From: Variovorax sp. CF313
GTDB taxonomy: Bacteria; Pseudomonadota; Gammaproteobacteria; Burkholderiales; Burkholderiaceae_C
Direction of reading: 5' to 3'
Length of the DNA stretch: 64,000 nt
Assembly: GCF_000282635.1 (NCBI RefSeq)
Contig: NZ_AKIW01000018.1
Location: 1 to 64,000, forward strand
In this document: one piece after another, positions 57,217 to 64,000 of the stretch
How positions within the stretch are numbered: the stretch's first letter is position 1
Layout: every line of letters begins with the position of its first letter
Notes under the pieces: generated by a model
What the model saw: the letters and a program-made list of their open reading frames with translations, nothing else
What the model was told of the DNA's origin: nothing
Databases searched by the model: none
Position numbers and translations under genes: made by a program

Positions 57217-58835
57217 GGTGTGGTGTTGAGTTGTCTCAGTTTGAATCGCTGGAGCTTGCCGGTTTCGGTGCGCGGCAACACCGCGACGAACTCGATCTCC
57301 CGCGGGTATTTGAACGGTGCGATCGTCGCTTTCACATGGTCCTGCAGCGCCTTCACGAGGGCCGCATCGCCTTCGTGCCCTGGCTTGAGCACGCAGAATG
57401 CCTTCACGATCATGCCGCGGTCGGCGTCGGGCTTGCCGATCACGCCGCACTCGGCGACCGCCGGGTGCTTCAGCAGCGCGTCTTCGACCTCCGGCCCGCC
57501 GACGTTGTAGCCGGCTGTGATGATCATGTCGTCCGCGCGCGCCTGGTAGAAGAAATAGCCGTCGTCGTCCTGCACGAAGGAATCGCCCGGGTAGTTCCAG
57601 CCGTTCTTCACGTAGTCGGCCTGGCGCGGATCGTCGAGATAGCGGCAGCCCACCGGGCCTTGCAGCGCAAGCTTGCCAACCGTGCCGCGCGGCACTTCGT
57701 TGCCTTCGTCGTCCACCACCTTGGCGGTGAAGCCGGGAACCACCTTGCCCACCGCGCCGCGGCGTACGTCGCCGCCCGCGGCGGAGATGTAGATGTGGAA
57801 CACCTCGGTGCCGCCGATGCCGTCGAGCATCTCGATGCCGGTGGCTTCTTTCCACAGCTGGCGTGTGGCGTCGGGCAGCGCCTCGCCCGCACTCACGCTG
57901 ATGCGCAGGCTGGGCATGCCGTGCTGCTTCACGAAGGGCGCCATCTGGCGATAGAAGGTCGGCGCCGTGTAGCAGATCGTCGCGCCCACCTCGTTGATGA
58001 GCTTCACCAGCCCTTCTGGTGTGAACGGCGCGTCGGCAAAGTACACCGAAGCGCCGGCCCACATCGGGAACACGAGCAGCCCGCCGAGCCCGAAGGTGAA
58101 AGCCAGCGGCGGCGAGCCGATCACGATGTCGTCGCTGCGCGCGCGCAACACGTGGCGCGGCCAGGTCTCGCACATTGCGAGCACGTCGCGGTGCGTGGTG
58201 ACGGGCGCCTTGGGCTTGCCCGTGGTGCCCGAGGTGAAGGCCAGCAGCGCGACGTCGTCGGAAGCCGTGGGGCAGGCCGTGAACACGCCGCTCTTCTTCG
58301 CCGCGCGCGCGGAGAGCGAGTCCGGCGCTTCGGGCCTGTTGAATGCGATCACGGTGGCCAGCACGGGGTGCTCGCGCTGTGCGATCGCGAGTTCGTCGAG
58401 CAGGCGGCCATCGCACAGCGCAGCAACGGGCTGCGCCTTCTCGATGATGTCGCCCAGCTCCTTTGCGCGCAGCAGCGGCATCGTCGCCACCGCGATCAGT
58501 CCGGCCTTCACCACCGCGAGCCACGACAGAGCCATGGCCACCGAGTTGCCGCCGCGCAGCAGCACGCGATTTCCCGGCACGAGTCCGAGATCCTCGGTCA
58601 GCACCTGCGCAATGCGGTTGACTTCGATGGCGGCCTGCGCGTACGTCAGCGTGCCCTGCGGTGAACGCAGCATCGGGTTGTCGCCGAAGCCCTTCGACGC
58701 GGCCTTGTCGAGCAGTTCCTCGACCAGGTTCAGCTGGTCGGGCAACTGCAGCTCGGGCAGGTCGTAGCGAAAGACGGGCAGCTGCTCGGCGGGCGGCAGG
58801 CGGTCGTGAACGAAGCGGTCGACTTGGGCAGACAC
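57213..58835 (-). CDS. Aryl-CoA ligase (2-aminobenzoate/benzoate-CoA ligase family)
   Basis: A 540-residue AMP-forming acyl-CoA ligase. The P-loop LLAFTSGTTGKPKAPVTTH is near 200-218, the GIGGTEVFHIY motif near 344, and the C-terminal YPREIEFVAVLPRTETGKLQRF has the catalytic Lys. The closest match in style is 2-aminobenzoate-CoA ligase; benzoate or salicylate cannot be ruled out. It starts with GTG, 5 bases after the acyl-CoA dehydrogenase gene, and overlaps the RidA gene. Confidence 0.9.
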   Translation of the reverse strand: MSAQVDRFVHDRLPPAEQLPVFRYDLPELQLPDQLNLVEELLDKAASKGFGDNPMLRSPQGTLTYAQAAIEVNRIAQVLTEDLGLVPGNRVLLRGGNSVAMALSWLAVVKAGLIAVATMPLLRAKELGDIIEKAQPVAALCDGRLLDELAIAQREHPVLATVIAFNRPEAPDSLSARAAKKSGVFTACPTASDDVALLAFTSGTTGKPKAPVTTHRDVLAMCETWPRHVLRARSDDIVIGSPPLAFTFGLGGLLVFPMWAGASVYFADAPFTPEGLVKLINEVGATICYTAPTFYRQMAPFVKQHGMPSLRISVSAGEALPDATRQLWKEATGIEMLDGIGGTEVFHIYISAAGGDVRRGAVGKVVPGFTAKVVDDEGNEVPRGTVGKLALQGPVGCRYLDDPRQADYVKNGWNYPGDSFVQDDDGYFFYQARADDMIITAGYNVGGPEVEDALLKHPAVAECGVIGKPDADRGMIVKAFCVLKPGHEGDAALVKALQDHVKATIAPFKYPREIEFVAVLPRTETGKLQRFKLRQLNTTP

Positions 58836-58840
58836 GGTGT

Positions 58841-60034
58841 TTATCCCCGCAGAACGGATTTGCCAATGATCAGTTGTTGAACCTCCGTCGCGCCTTCGTA
58901 GATGCGCAGCGAGCGGATGTCGCGGTAGAGGCTCTCAATCTTCGTGCCAACCTTCACGCCGAGGCCGCCATGCATCTGCAGTGCCATGTCGATCACGCGG
59001 CTGGCGTTCTCGGTGGCGCACATCTTGGCCATCGCGGCAGCGGCTGACACATCGCCGACCGCAGGCGCGCCGCGCTGCTCGGCGTCATCGCGCATCCATG
59101 CGGCGCGGTAGGTGAGCAGCGCCGCGCTGTCGATCAGCGCGGCCATCTCGCCAAGCTTGGCCTGCGTGAGCTGGAAGTCGGCGAGCGTCTGGCCGAACAT
59201 GCGGCGGTTCTTCGAATGCGAGATGGCTTCGGCCAGTGCGCGGCGACCCATGCCGAGCGCTGCCGCCGCCACCGAGGCGCGGAAGATGTCGAGCGTGCGC
59301 ATCGCGAGCTTGAAGCCGCCATTGAGTTCGCCGAGCTGCGCCGTGCGCGGCACGATGCAGTTCTCGAAACGCAGCGTGGCGAGCGGATGCGGTGCCATCA
59401 CGTCGATGTGCGCGGAGGTGTCGAGGCCGGGCGTCGTCGCGTCGACGATGAAGGCCGTGATGCCGCGCGTGCCGCCCGTGGGATCGGTCTTCGCGAACAC
59501 GCAGTAGAAATCGGCGATGCCGCCGTTGCTGATCCAGGTTTTCTCGCCGTTCAGGCGCCAGCCGTCGGCGGTCGTTTCGGCGCGCATGGCCATTGCACCC
59601 ACGTCGGAGCCTGCCTCGGGTTCGCTGAGCGCGAAGGCCGCGATCTTGCTGCCCTTCGCCACGGCAGTCAGGTAGCTTGCATGCTGTTCTGGCGTGCCAG
59701 CGAGCGTGATCGCACCGCTGCCGAGACCCTGCATGGCGAAGGCGAAGTCGGCGAGCGGCGAATGGAAGGCCAGCGTCTCGCGCAGCAGCACGAGTGCGCG
59801 CGAGTCGAGGCGCTCGAGCGCACCGCCAGCGCTGCCGGGCACGGCATAGCGCAGCCAGCCGCCGTCGCCGAGCCGCTTCACCCAGTCCCGGCACGCCGCG
59901 CGATCGTCGCGCTCGTCCACCTCCTGCGCGGCGGCCCAGGGCAGCAGGCCATCGGCCAATGCGCGATGTGCATCGTCGAAGAACGGCAGCGCGAGGTGCG
60001 CGGTCGATGGCGGTGCAGGTGCTTTGGTCATCAT
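58841..60034 (-). CDS. Acyl-CoA dehydrogenase
   Basis: A 397-residue flavin dehydrogenase. [14 protein letters not shown] near 135-148, [18 protein letters not shown] and the C-terminal [35 protein letters not shown] (in parts) are family signatures. The usual catalytic Glu is in YEGATEVQ. It probably oxidises an alicyclic CoA ester during ring breakdown. Two ATGs stand together; the first (60034) is given. Spacing to its neighbours is 4 and 5 bases. Confidence 0.92.
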   Translation of the reverse strand: MMTKAPAPPSTAHLALPFFDDAHRALADGLLPWAAAQEVDERDDRAACRDWVKRLGDGGWLRYAVPGSAGGALERLDSRALVLLRETLAFHSPLADFAFAMQGLGSGAITLAGTPEQHASYLTAVAKGSKIAAFALSEPEAGSDVGAMAMRAETTADGWRLNGEKTWISNGGIADFYCVFAKTDPTGGTRGITAFIVDATTPGLDTSAHIDVMAPHPLATLRFENCIVPRTAQLGELNGGFKLAMRTLDIFRASVAAAALGMGRRALAEAISHSKNRRMFGQTLADFQLTQAKLGEMAALIDSAALLTYRAAWMRDDAEQRGAPAVGDVSAAAAMAKMCATENASRVIDMALQMHGGLGVKVGTKIESLYRDIRSLRIYEGATEVQQLIIGKSVLRG

Positions 60035-60038
60035 CGCG

Positions 60039-60893
60039 TCAATCTCCACCGAACACGGGTTTGCGCTTGGCCGCAAAGGCCTCGTACGCCCGCTTGAAAT
60101 CTTCGGTCTGCATGCAGATCGCTTGCGCCTGCGCCTCGGCCTCGATGGCCTGGTCGATGGTCATGGACCATTCCTGCGACAGCATGGTCTTGGTCATGCC
60201 ATGCGCGAAGGTCGGACCTTCCGCCAGGTCGCGCGCCACCTTGATGGCGGCTTCGAGCAACGCATCGCTTTCGTGCAGGGCGTTGAAGAAGCCCCAGGCA
60301 TGGCCTTCCTGCGCGGTCATGGCGCGGCCGGTGAACAGCAGTTCCGACGCACGGCCCTGGCCGATCACGCGCGGCAGCAGTGCACACGCGCCCATGTCCG
60401 CACCGGCCAGGCCCACGCGCGTGAACAGGAATGCGGTGCGCGTGGCGGGCGAGCCGTAGCGCAGGTCGCAGGCCAGCGCGATCATCGCGCCGGCACCGGC
60501 GCACACGCCGTCGATGGCGCCGACGATCGGTTGGGGGCAGGCGCGGATCGCCTTGACCAGGTCGCCCGTCATGCGCGTGAACTCCAGCAGCTCGGGCATG
60601 CGCATGCCGGTCAGCGGGCCGATGATCTCGTGCACGTCGCCGCCCGAGCAGAAGTTGCCGCCCGCACCAGTCACGACGATGACCTTCACGTCGGTGGCGT
60701 AGGCCAGTGCGCGGAACAGGTCACGCAGTTCGGCGTACGAGTCGAAGGTCAGCGGGTTCTTGCGCTCGGGCCGGTTCAGCGTGATGGTGCCGACACCGGC
60801 TTCAAAACTCCACGCGAAGTGCTCGGCCTTGTAGGCCGCCTTCGCCTCGAATTGCGCGCGCATGGGGTTGCCTGCGCCGATGTAGTGCTTCAT
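60039..60893 (-). CDS. Enoyl-CoA hydratase/isomerase family protein
   Basis: A 284-residue crotonase-fold protein: [16 protein letters not shown] near 35-50, the oxyanion-hole segment [15 protein letters not shown] near 76-90 and [21 protein letters not shown] near 122-142 (in parts). In 2-aminobenzoate clusters such proteins hydrate or hydrolytically open the reduced ring. The ATG at 60893 overlaps the MarR stop by ATGA; an internal ATG ([12 protein letters not shown]) ten codons on is possible. Confidence 0.92.
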   Translation of the reverse strand: MKHYIGAGNPMRAQFEAKAAYKAEHFAWSFEAGVGTITLNRPERKNPLTFDSYAELRDLFRALAYATDVKVIVVTGAGGNFCSGGDVHEIIGPLTGMRMPELLEFTRMTGDLVKAIRACPQPIVGAIDGVCAGAGAMIALACDLRYGSPATRTAFLFTRVGLAGADMGACALLPRVIGQGRASELLFTGRAMTAQEGHAWGFFNALHESDALLEAAIKVARDLAEGPTFAHGMTKTMLSQEWSMTIDQAIEAEAQAQAICMQTEDFKRAYEAFAAKRKPVFGGD

Positions 60894-61372
60894 TCGGTCT
60901 CCGCCATCAATAGTTGGTTGTGTGAGTGTTGCTTGACCTTGCCGAGCAGCTTGTGGAGCTGCGCGATCTCCTTGCCGCTGAGGCCCGCAAAGGCCTCGAC
61001 GATCCAGTCTTCATGCTGCTGCGCCATCTCGTTGAAGAGCTTGCGCCCGCGCGCGGTGAGCCGCACGCGCCACGCGCGCCGGTCGCCCTCGACGTTGATT
61101 CGTTCGACCAGTCCTTCGGCCACGAGCTGGTCGGTGATGCCGGTCACGTTGCCGCCCGTCACCATCATGCGGCGCGAGAGCTCGTTCATCTTCAGCCCGT
61201 CGGGCGAGCGCTCGAGCTGCGACATCAGGTCGAAGCGCGGCAGCGTGGTGGCGAACTGGGAGCGCAGTTCGTTGCGCACCTGCTTCTCGATGAGCTGGGT
61301 GCAGGTCAGGAGCCGCAGCCAGAGGCGCAGGGCCTCGGGGTGTTCGCTGTGGGCGCGGGCTTCGAGGTCCAT
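60890..61372 (-). CDS. MarR-family transcriptional regulator
   Basis: A 160-residue MarR protein with a winged helix at about 55-115 ([35 protein letters not shown] in parts, then the wing [20 protein letters not shown]). Such regulators usually repress aromatic operons until an aryl-CoA or acid binds. It is the second gene of the operon, one base after the monooxygenase stop. A fitting palindrome overlies the promoter at 63756-63775. Confidence 0.93.
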   Translation of the reverse strand: MDLEARAHSEHPEALRLWLRLLTCTQLIEKQVRNELRSQFATTLPRFDLMSQLERSPDGLKMNELSRRMMVTGGNVTGITDQLVAEGLVERINVEGDRRAWRVRLTARGRKLFNEMAQQHEDWIVEAFAGLSGKEIAQLHKLLGKVKQHSHNQLLMAETE

Positions 61373-61373
61373 G

Positions 61374-63749
61374 TCAGTGCGTCTCCTCGTTGTTCTGTGC
61401 CGTCACTGCAGCCGCGGCCATCTGCTGCTGCTTCGCGATCTCGCGGTACATCTGGTCGCGGCCGCTCAGGTATTGCTTGGGCCAATCGACGTCGCGGCTC
61501 TGCAGCTTTGCGGCCTCGTGCAGCGTCCATGCGGGGTCGGCGAGGTGCGGGCGGGCCACGGCGCAGAGATCGGCGCGGCCGGCGGCAATGATGCTGTTGG
61601 CCTGGTCGGCGTCGGTGATGGCGCCCACGGCGATGGTCGAGATGCCGACCTCGTTGCGGATGCGGTCCGAGAACGGCGTCTGGTACATGCGCCCGTACAC
61701 CGGCTTCGCGGCGCGCGTGGTCTGGCCCGACGACACGTCGATGAAATCGGCGCCGGCTTCCTTGAAAAGACGTGCGACCACGATCGCATCGGCATCGGTG
61801 TTGCCGCCGGGCGCCCAGTCGTGCGCGGAGATGCGCACGCTCATCGGCTTGTCGGCGGGCCACACCGCGCGCATGGCGCGGAACACTTCGAGCGGGTAGC
61901 GGCAGCGCGCCTCGATGTCGCCGCCGTATTCGTCGGTGCGCAGGTTGGTGAGCGGGCTGATGAAGGCCGACAGCAGGTAGCCGTGCGCGCAGTGCAGCTC
62001 GAGCCAGTCGAAGCCGCATTCGGCGGCGCGGCGGGTGGAGGCTACGAATTGCTCGCGCAGCGTGTCCATCTCGGAGCGGGTGATCGCTGCGGGCAACTGG
62101 TTCTGCTCGCCGTAAGGCACGGCACTTGCGCCGAGCACCGGCCAGTTGCCGCTTTCGAGCGGTTCGTCGGTGCCTTCCCAGCCCACGCGGGTCGAGCCCT
62201 TGGGGCCGCTGTGGCCGAGCTGCATGGCGATCTTCGCGCTCGACTGCGTGTGCACGAAATCGACGATGCGCTTGAAGGCGGCCTGCTGCGCGTCGTTGTA
62301 CAGGCCCGTGCATGCCGGCGTGATGCGGCCTTCGGGCGTCGGGCTCGTCATTTCGACGAACACCATCGCGGCGCCGCCGAGCGCACGTGCGCCCAGGTGG
62401 ACCAGCAGGAAGTCTTGCGGCACACCGTCGACCGCGCTGTAGGTGGCCATCGGCGACACGAGGATGCGGTTCTTCAGCGTGAGCCCGCGCACCTTGTAGG
62501 GCATGAGCATCGGCGCCATCGCCTTGCCGCCTGCGAGCCACTGCTCGTAGCCGCCGAGCCACTGCGTGTCGCGCACGCGCAGGTTCTCGTGGCTGATGCG
62601 CTGCGAGCGGGTGAGCAGCGAGTAGGCGAACTGCTCGATCTGCATGCCCGTGTAGCGCGGCACGTTCTCAAACCACTCGGTGGAGTTGCGCGCGGCGTTC
62701 TGGATCTTCAGCACCTCGACGCTGCGGCGCGCCTCGTAGCCTTCGAGCACATGGTCGACCGTGCCGCCCTGCGCGAACTCGTTGGCCAGGTCGATCGCGT
62801 CTTCCAGCGCGAGCTTGGTGCCCGAGCCGATCGAGAAATGCGCCGTGTGCGCGGCGTCGCCCATCAGCACGACGGGCACCGAGCGGCCTTCGACGTCGAT
62901 GCGGTGCGTCCAGCGCTCGCACACCACGCGCGGAAAGCGGATCCAGTTGGCCGAGCCGCGCAGGTGCGTGGCGTTGCTGATGAGCGGGTGGCCGCCCAGG
63001 TACTTGGCGAACAGCTTCTCGCAGAAGGCGATGGCCTCGGGCTGCTCCATCTGGTCGAGACCGTGGGCCTTCCACACGGCCTCGGGCGTCTCGACGATGA
63101 AGGTCGAGGTCTTGTCGTCGAACTGGTAGGCATGCGCCTGAAACCAGCCGTGCTCGGTCTGCTCGAAGGCGAAGGTGAAGGCGTCGAAGGTCTGGTGCGT
63201 GCCCAGCCACACGAAGCGGCAGTTGCGCAGGTCGATGTCGGGCTTGAACACGTCGGCATAGCGCTGGCGGATGCGGCTGTTGAGGCCGTCGCTGGCAATC
63301 ACGAGGTCGGCCTTGTACTGCGCGGCGATCGCCTGGTCGTCGGTGGCGTCGGTCTCGAACACCAGCTCGACGCCCAGTGCCAGGCAGCGCTCCTGCAGGA
63401 TGTTCAGCAGCCGCTTGCGGCCGATGCCGCAGAAGCCGTGGCCGCCCGAGCGCACCTGGCGGCCCTTGAAGAAGACCTGGATGTCGTCCCAGTGGTGGAA
63501 CTCGTTGCCGATCAGCGCCGCGGTTGGCGCATCGGCCGCGTGCAGGTTGCCCAGCGTCTGGTCGCTCAGCACCACGCCCCAGCCGAAGGTGTCGAAGGGG
63601 CGGTTGCGTTCCACCACCGTGATTTGCAGCGCGGGGTTGCGCGCCTTCATCAACAGGGCGAAGTACAGGCCCGCCGGCCCGCCGCCGATGCACAGGATGC
63701 GTTGGAGGTCCGAGGCGGGAGCGGGTTTGACCGGGCTTAGGCTGTTCAT
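61374..63749 (-). CDS. 2-aminobenzoyl-CoA monooxygenase/reductase-like bifunctional flavoprotein
   Basis: A 791-residue fusion. Residues 1-390 are a class A flavin monooxygenase ([18 protein letters not shown], split, near 17-34; later [18 protein letters not shown]). Residues 405-775 are an Old Yellow Enzyme-type reductase ([35 protein letters not shown], in parts). This pairing is the ACMR enzyme of Azoarcus anthranilate breakdown, which hydroxylates and then reduces the aromatic ring; some databases call it salicylyl-CoA 5-hydroxylase. It is the first gene of a six-gene operon and its mRNA may be leaderless. Confidence 0.9.
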   Translation of the reverse strand: MNSLSPVKPAPASDLQRILCIGGGPAGLYFALLMKARNPALQITVVERNRPFDTFGWGVVLSDQTLGNLHAADAPTAALIGNEFHHWDDIQVFFKGRQVRSGGHGFCGIGRKRLLNILQERCLALGVELVFETDATDDQAIAAQYKADLVIASDGLNSRIRQRYADVFKPDIDLRNCRFVWLGTHQTFDAFTFAFEQTEHGWFQAHAYQFDDKTSTFIVETPEAVWKAHGLDQMEQPEAIAFCEKLFAKYLGGHPLISNATHLRGSANWIRFPRVVCERWTHRIDVEGRSVPVVLMGDAAHTAHFSIGSGTKLALEDAIDLANEFAQGGTVDHVLEGYEARRSVEVLKIQNAARNSTEWFENVPRYTGMQIEQFAYSLLTRSQRISHENLRVRDTQWLGGYEQWLAGGKAMAPMLMPYKVRGLTLKNRILVSPMATYSAVDGVPQDFLLVHLGARALGGAAMVFVEMTSPTPEGRITPACTGLYNDAQQAAFKRIVDFVHTQSSAKIAMQLGHSGPKGSTRVGWEGTDEPLESGNWPVLGASAVPYGEQNQLPAAITRSEMDTLREQFVASTRRAAECGFDWLELHCAHGYLLSAFISPLTNLRTDEYGGDIEARCRYPLEVFRAMRAVWPADKPMSVRISAHDWAPGGNTDADAIVVARLFKEAGADFIDVSSGQTTRAAKPVYGRMYQTPFSDRIRNEVGISTIAVGAITDADQANSIIAAGRADLCAVARPHLADPAWTLHEAAKLQSRDVDWPKQYLSGRDQMYREIAKQQQMAAAAVTAQNNEETH

Positions 63750-63755
63750 GGTTCA

Positions 63756-63775
63756 ATAGTTTAGACATAAACAAT
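63756..63775. promoter_or_regulatory. MarR-type operator overlapping the aromatic operon promoter
   Basis: Half-sites ATAGTTTA and TAAACAAT around GACA; one arm matches the reverse complement of the other at 7 of 8 positions. It covers the -10 and most of the spacer of the predicted minus-strand promoter, as expected for a repressor. Confidence 0.65.
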
Positions 63776-63785
63776 CTGCTGTCAA
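63758..63785 (-). promoter_or_regulatory. Sigma70 promoter of the aromatic operon, possibly leaderless transcript
   Basis: On the minus strand: -35 TTGACA (63785-63780), 16-base spacer, -10 TAAACT (63763-63758). Only 8 bases (ATTGAACC) separate the -10 from the ATG at 63749, and no Shine-Dalgarno is present, so transcription would begin at or within a base or two of the start codon. Confidence 0.7.
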
Positions 63786-63871
63786 TGGCGATTCGTAACG
63801 GCCGTCCGGCGCGCGGGTCGCGGCTTCGGCCGACAAGGGCAGTCATGCAAAAACTTTGAAAAATCAATACC

Positions 63872-64000
63872 ATGGGCTCCATGCAAAACTTGATACCCAA
63901 GATCGAGTCGCAGCTGGCTTCGCTGCCTGTCCCCATCGCGCTGGAACTGCCCGATGGCCGGCGTGTTGCCCAGGCGGGAGCCCGCGTCACGCTGGCCTTC
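63872..64000 (+). CDS. Start of a truncated gene, possibly a cyclopropane-fatty-acid synthase-like methyltransferase
   Basis: Only the first 43 codons are in the window (MGSMQNLIPKIESQLASLPV, then PIALELPDGRRV and ending VTLAF). The opening resembles the N-terminus of CFA synthase-like SAM methyltransferases, where a PDGR-type strand starts the protein, but this much sequence cannot prove it. ATG at 63872 or at 63881 could start. It is divergent from the aromatic operon, 122 bases away. Confidence 0.5.
   Translation, partial: MGSMQNLIPKIESQLASLPVPIALELPDGRRVAQAGARVTLAF

Noticed and set aside
60024..63740. A 1238-codon plus-strand open frame across the aromatic operon
   Set aside because: It runs antisense to three well-supported genes, has no recognisable motif and follows the high-GC third-position pattern of the opposite strand.

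Overview
The window is high-GC DNA from a betaproteobacterium of the family Comamonadaceae, most likely Variovorax or a close relative. The evidence is the compact gene style (many 4-base ATGA overlaps, GTG/TTG starts), the spc/alpha ribosomal operons ending in an initiator tRNA, an OxyR-Dps-UbiA block, and a 2-aminobenzoyl-CoA type aromatic cluster. The genus is inferred from protein style and gene order; no search was run.

Layout. 1-8.5 kb: housekeeping genes (lipoprotein hydrolase, PBP4-type dacB, nudK, DeoR regulator, tsaB-rimI-UDG-like, pyrF), with copies of a structured intergenic repeat around them. 8.5-15 kb: an XRE regulator, a CREST-type membrane hydrolase, a flippase/acyltransferase fusion, and a five-gene envelope cluster of little-known families (YiaA/B, secreted protein, DUF2145, coiled-coil zinc-ribbon membrane protein, DUF3597). 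Two near-identical palindromes suggest that the XRE protein controls both blocks. 15-23 kb: SDR dehydrogenase, tgt/queA, DUF4166 with a TIGR01777 membrane fusion, and recG.

23-42.5 kb is accessory DNA lying between recG and oxyR. It holds a D-glutamate/5-oxoproline catabolic operon (LysR, DUF1445 cyclase-like, MFS, pxpA, pxpBC fusion, biotin carboxylase/carrier). Next is a very small natural-product cluster: one EntF-like NRPS module predicted to load serine and release by reduction, a GT1 glycosyltransferase and an MbtH protein; the NRPS is split by a frameshift in this sequence. Then come an orphan periplasmic binding protein with a doublet of palindromes upstream, a 0.7 kb gene-poor stretch, and two secreted lipoproteins (alginate-lyase/LamG and a barrel-like protein of unknown family).

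42.5-47.6 kb: oxyR, dps, ubiA, a MaoC protein, then (minus strand) proC and a phytase-like lipoprotein. 47.6-56.8 kb: the spc and alpha operons from rplN to rplQ, with a clear sigma70 promoter, an internal intrinsic terminator between rpsK and rpsD, tRNA-fMet, and two back-to-back terminators. 56.8-63.75 kb: a minus-strand six-gene operon for CoA-dependent aerobic aromatic (2-aminobenzoate type) degradation, probably with a leaderless first mRNA and a MarR operator. The last 130 bases begin a truncated gene on the plus strand.
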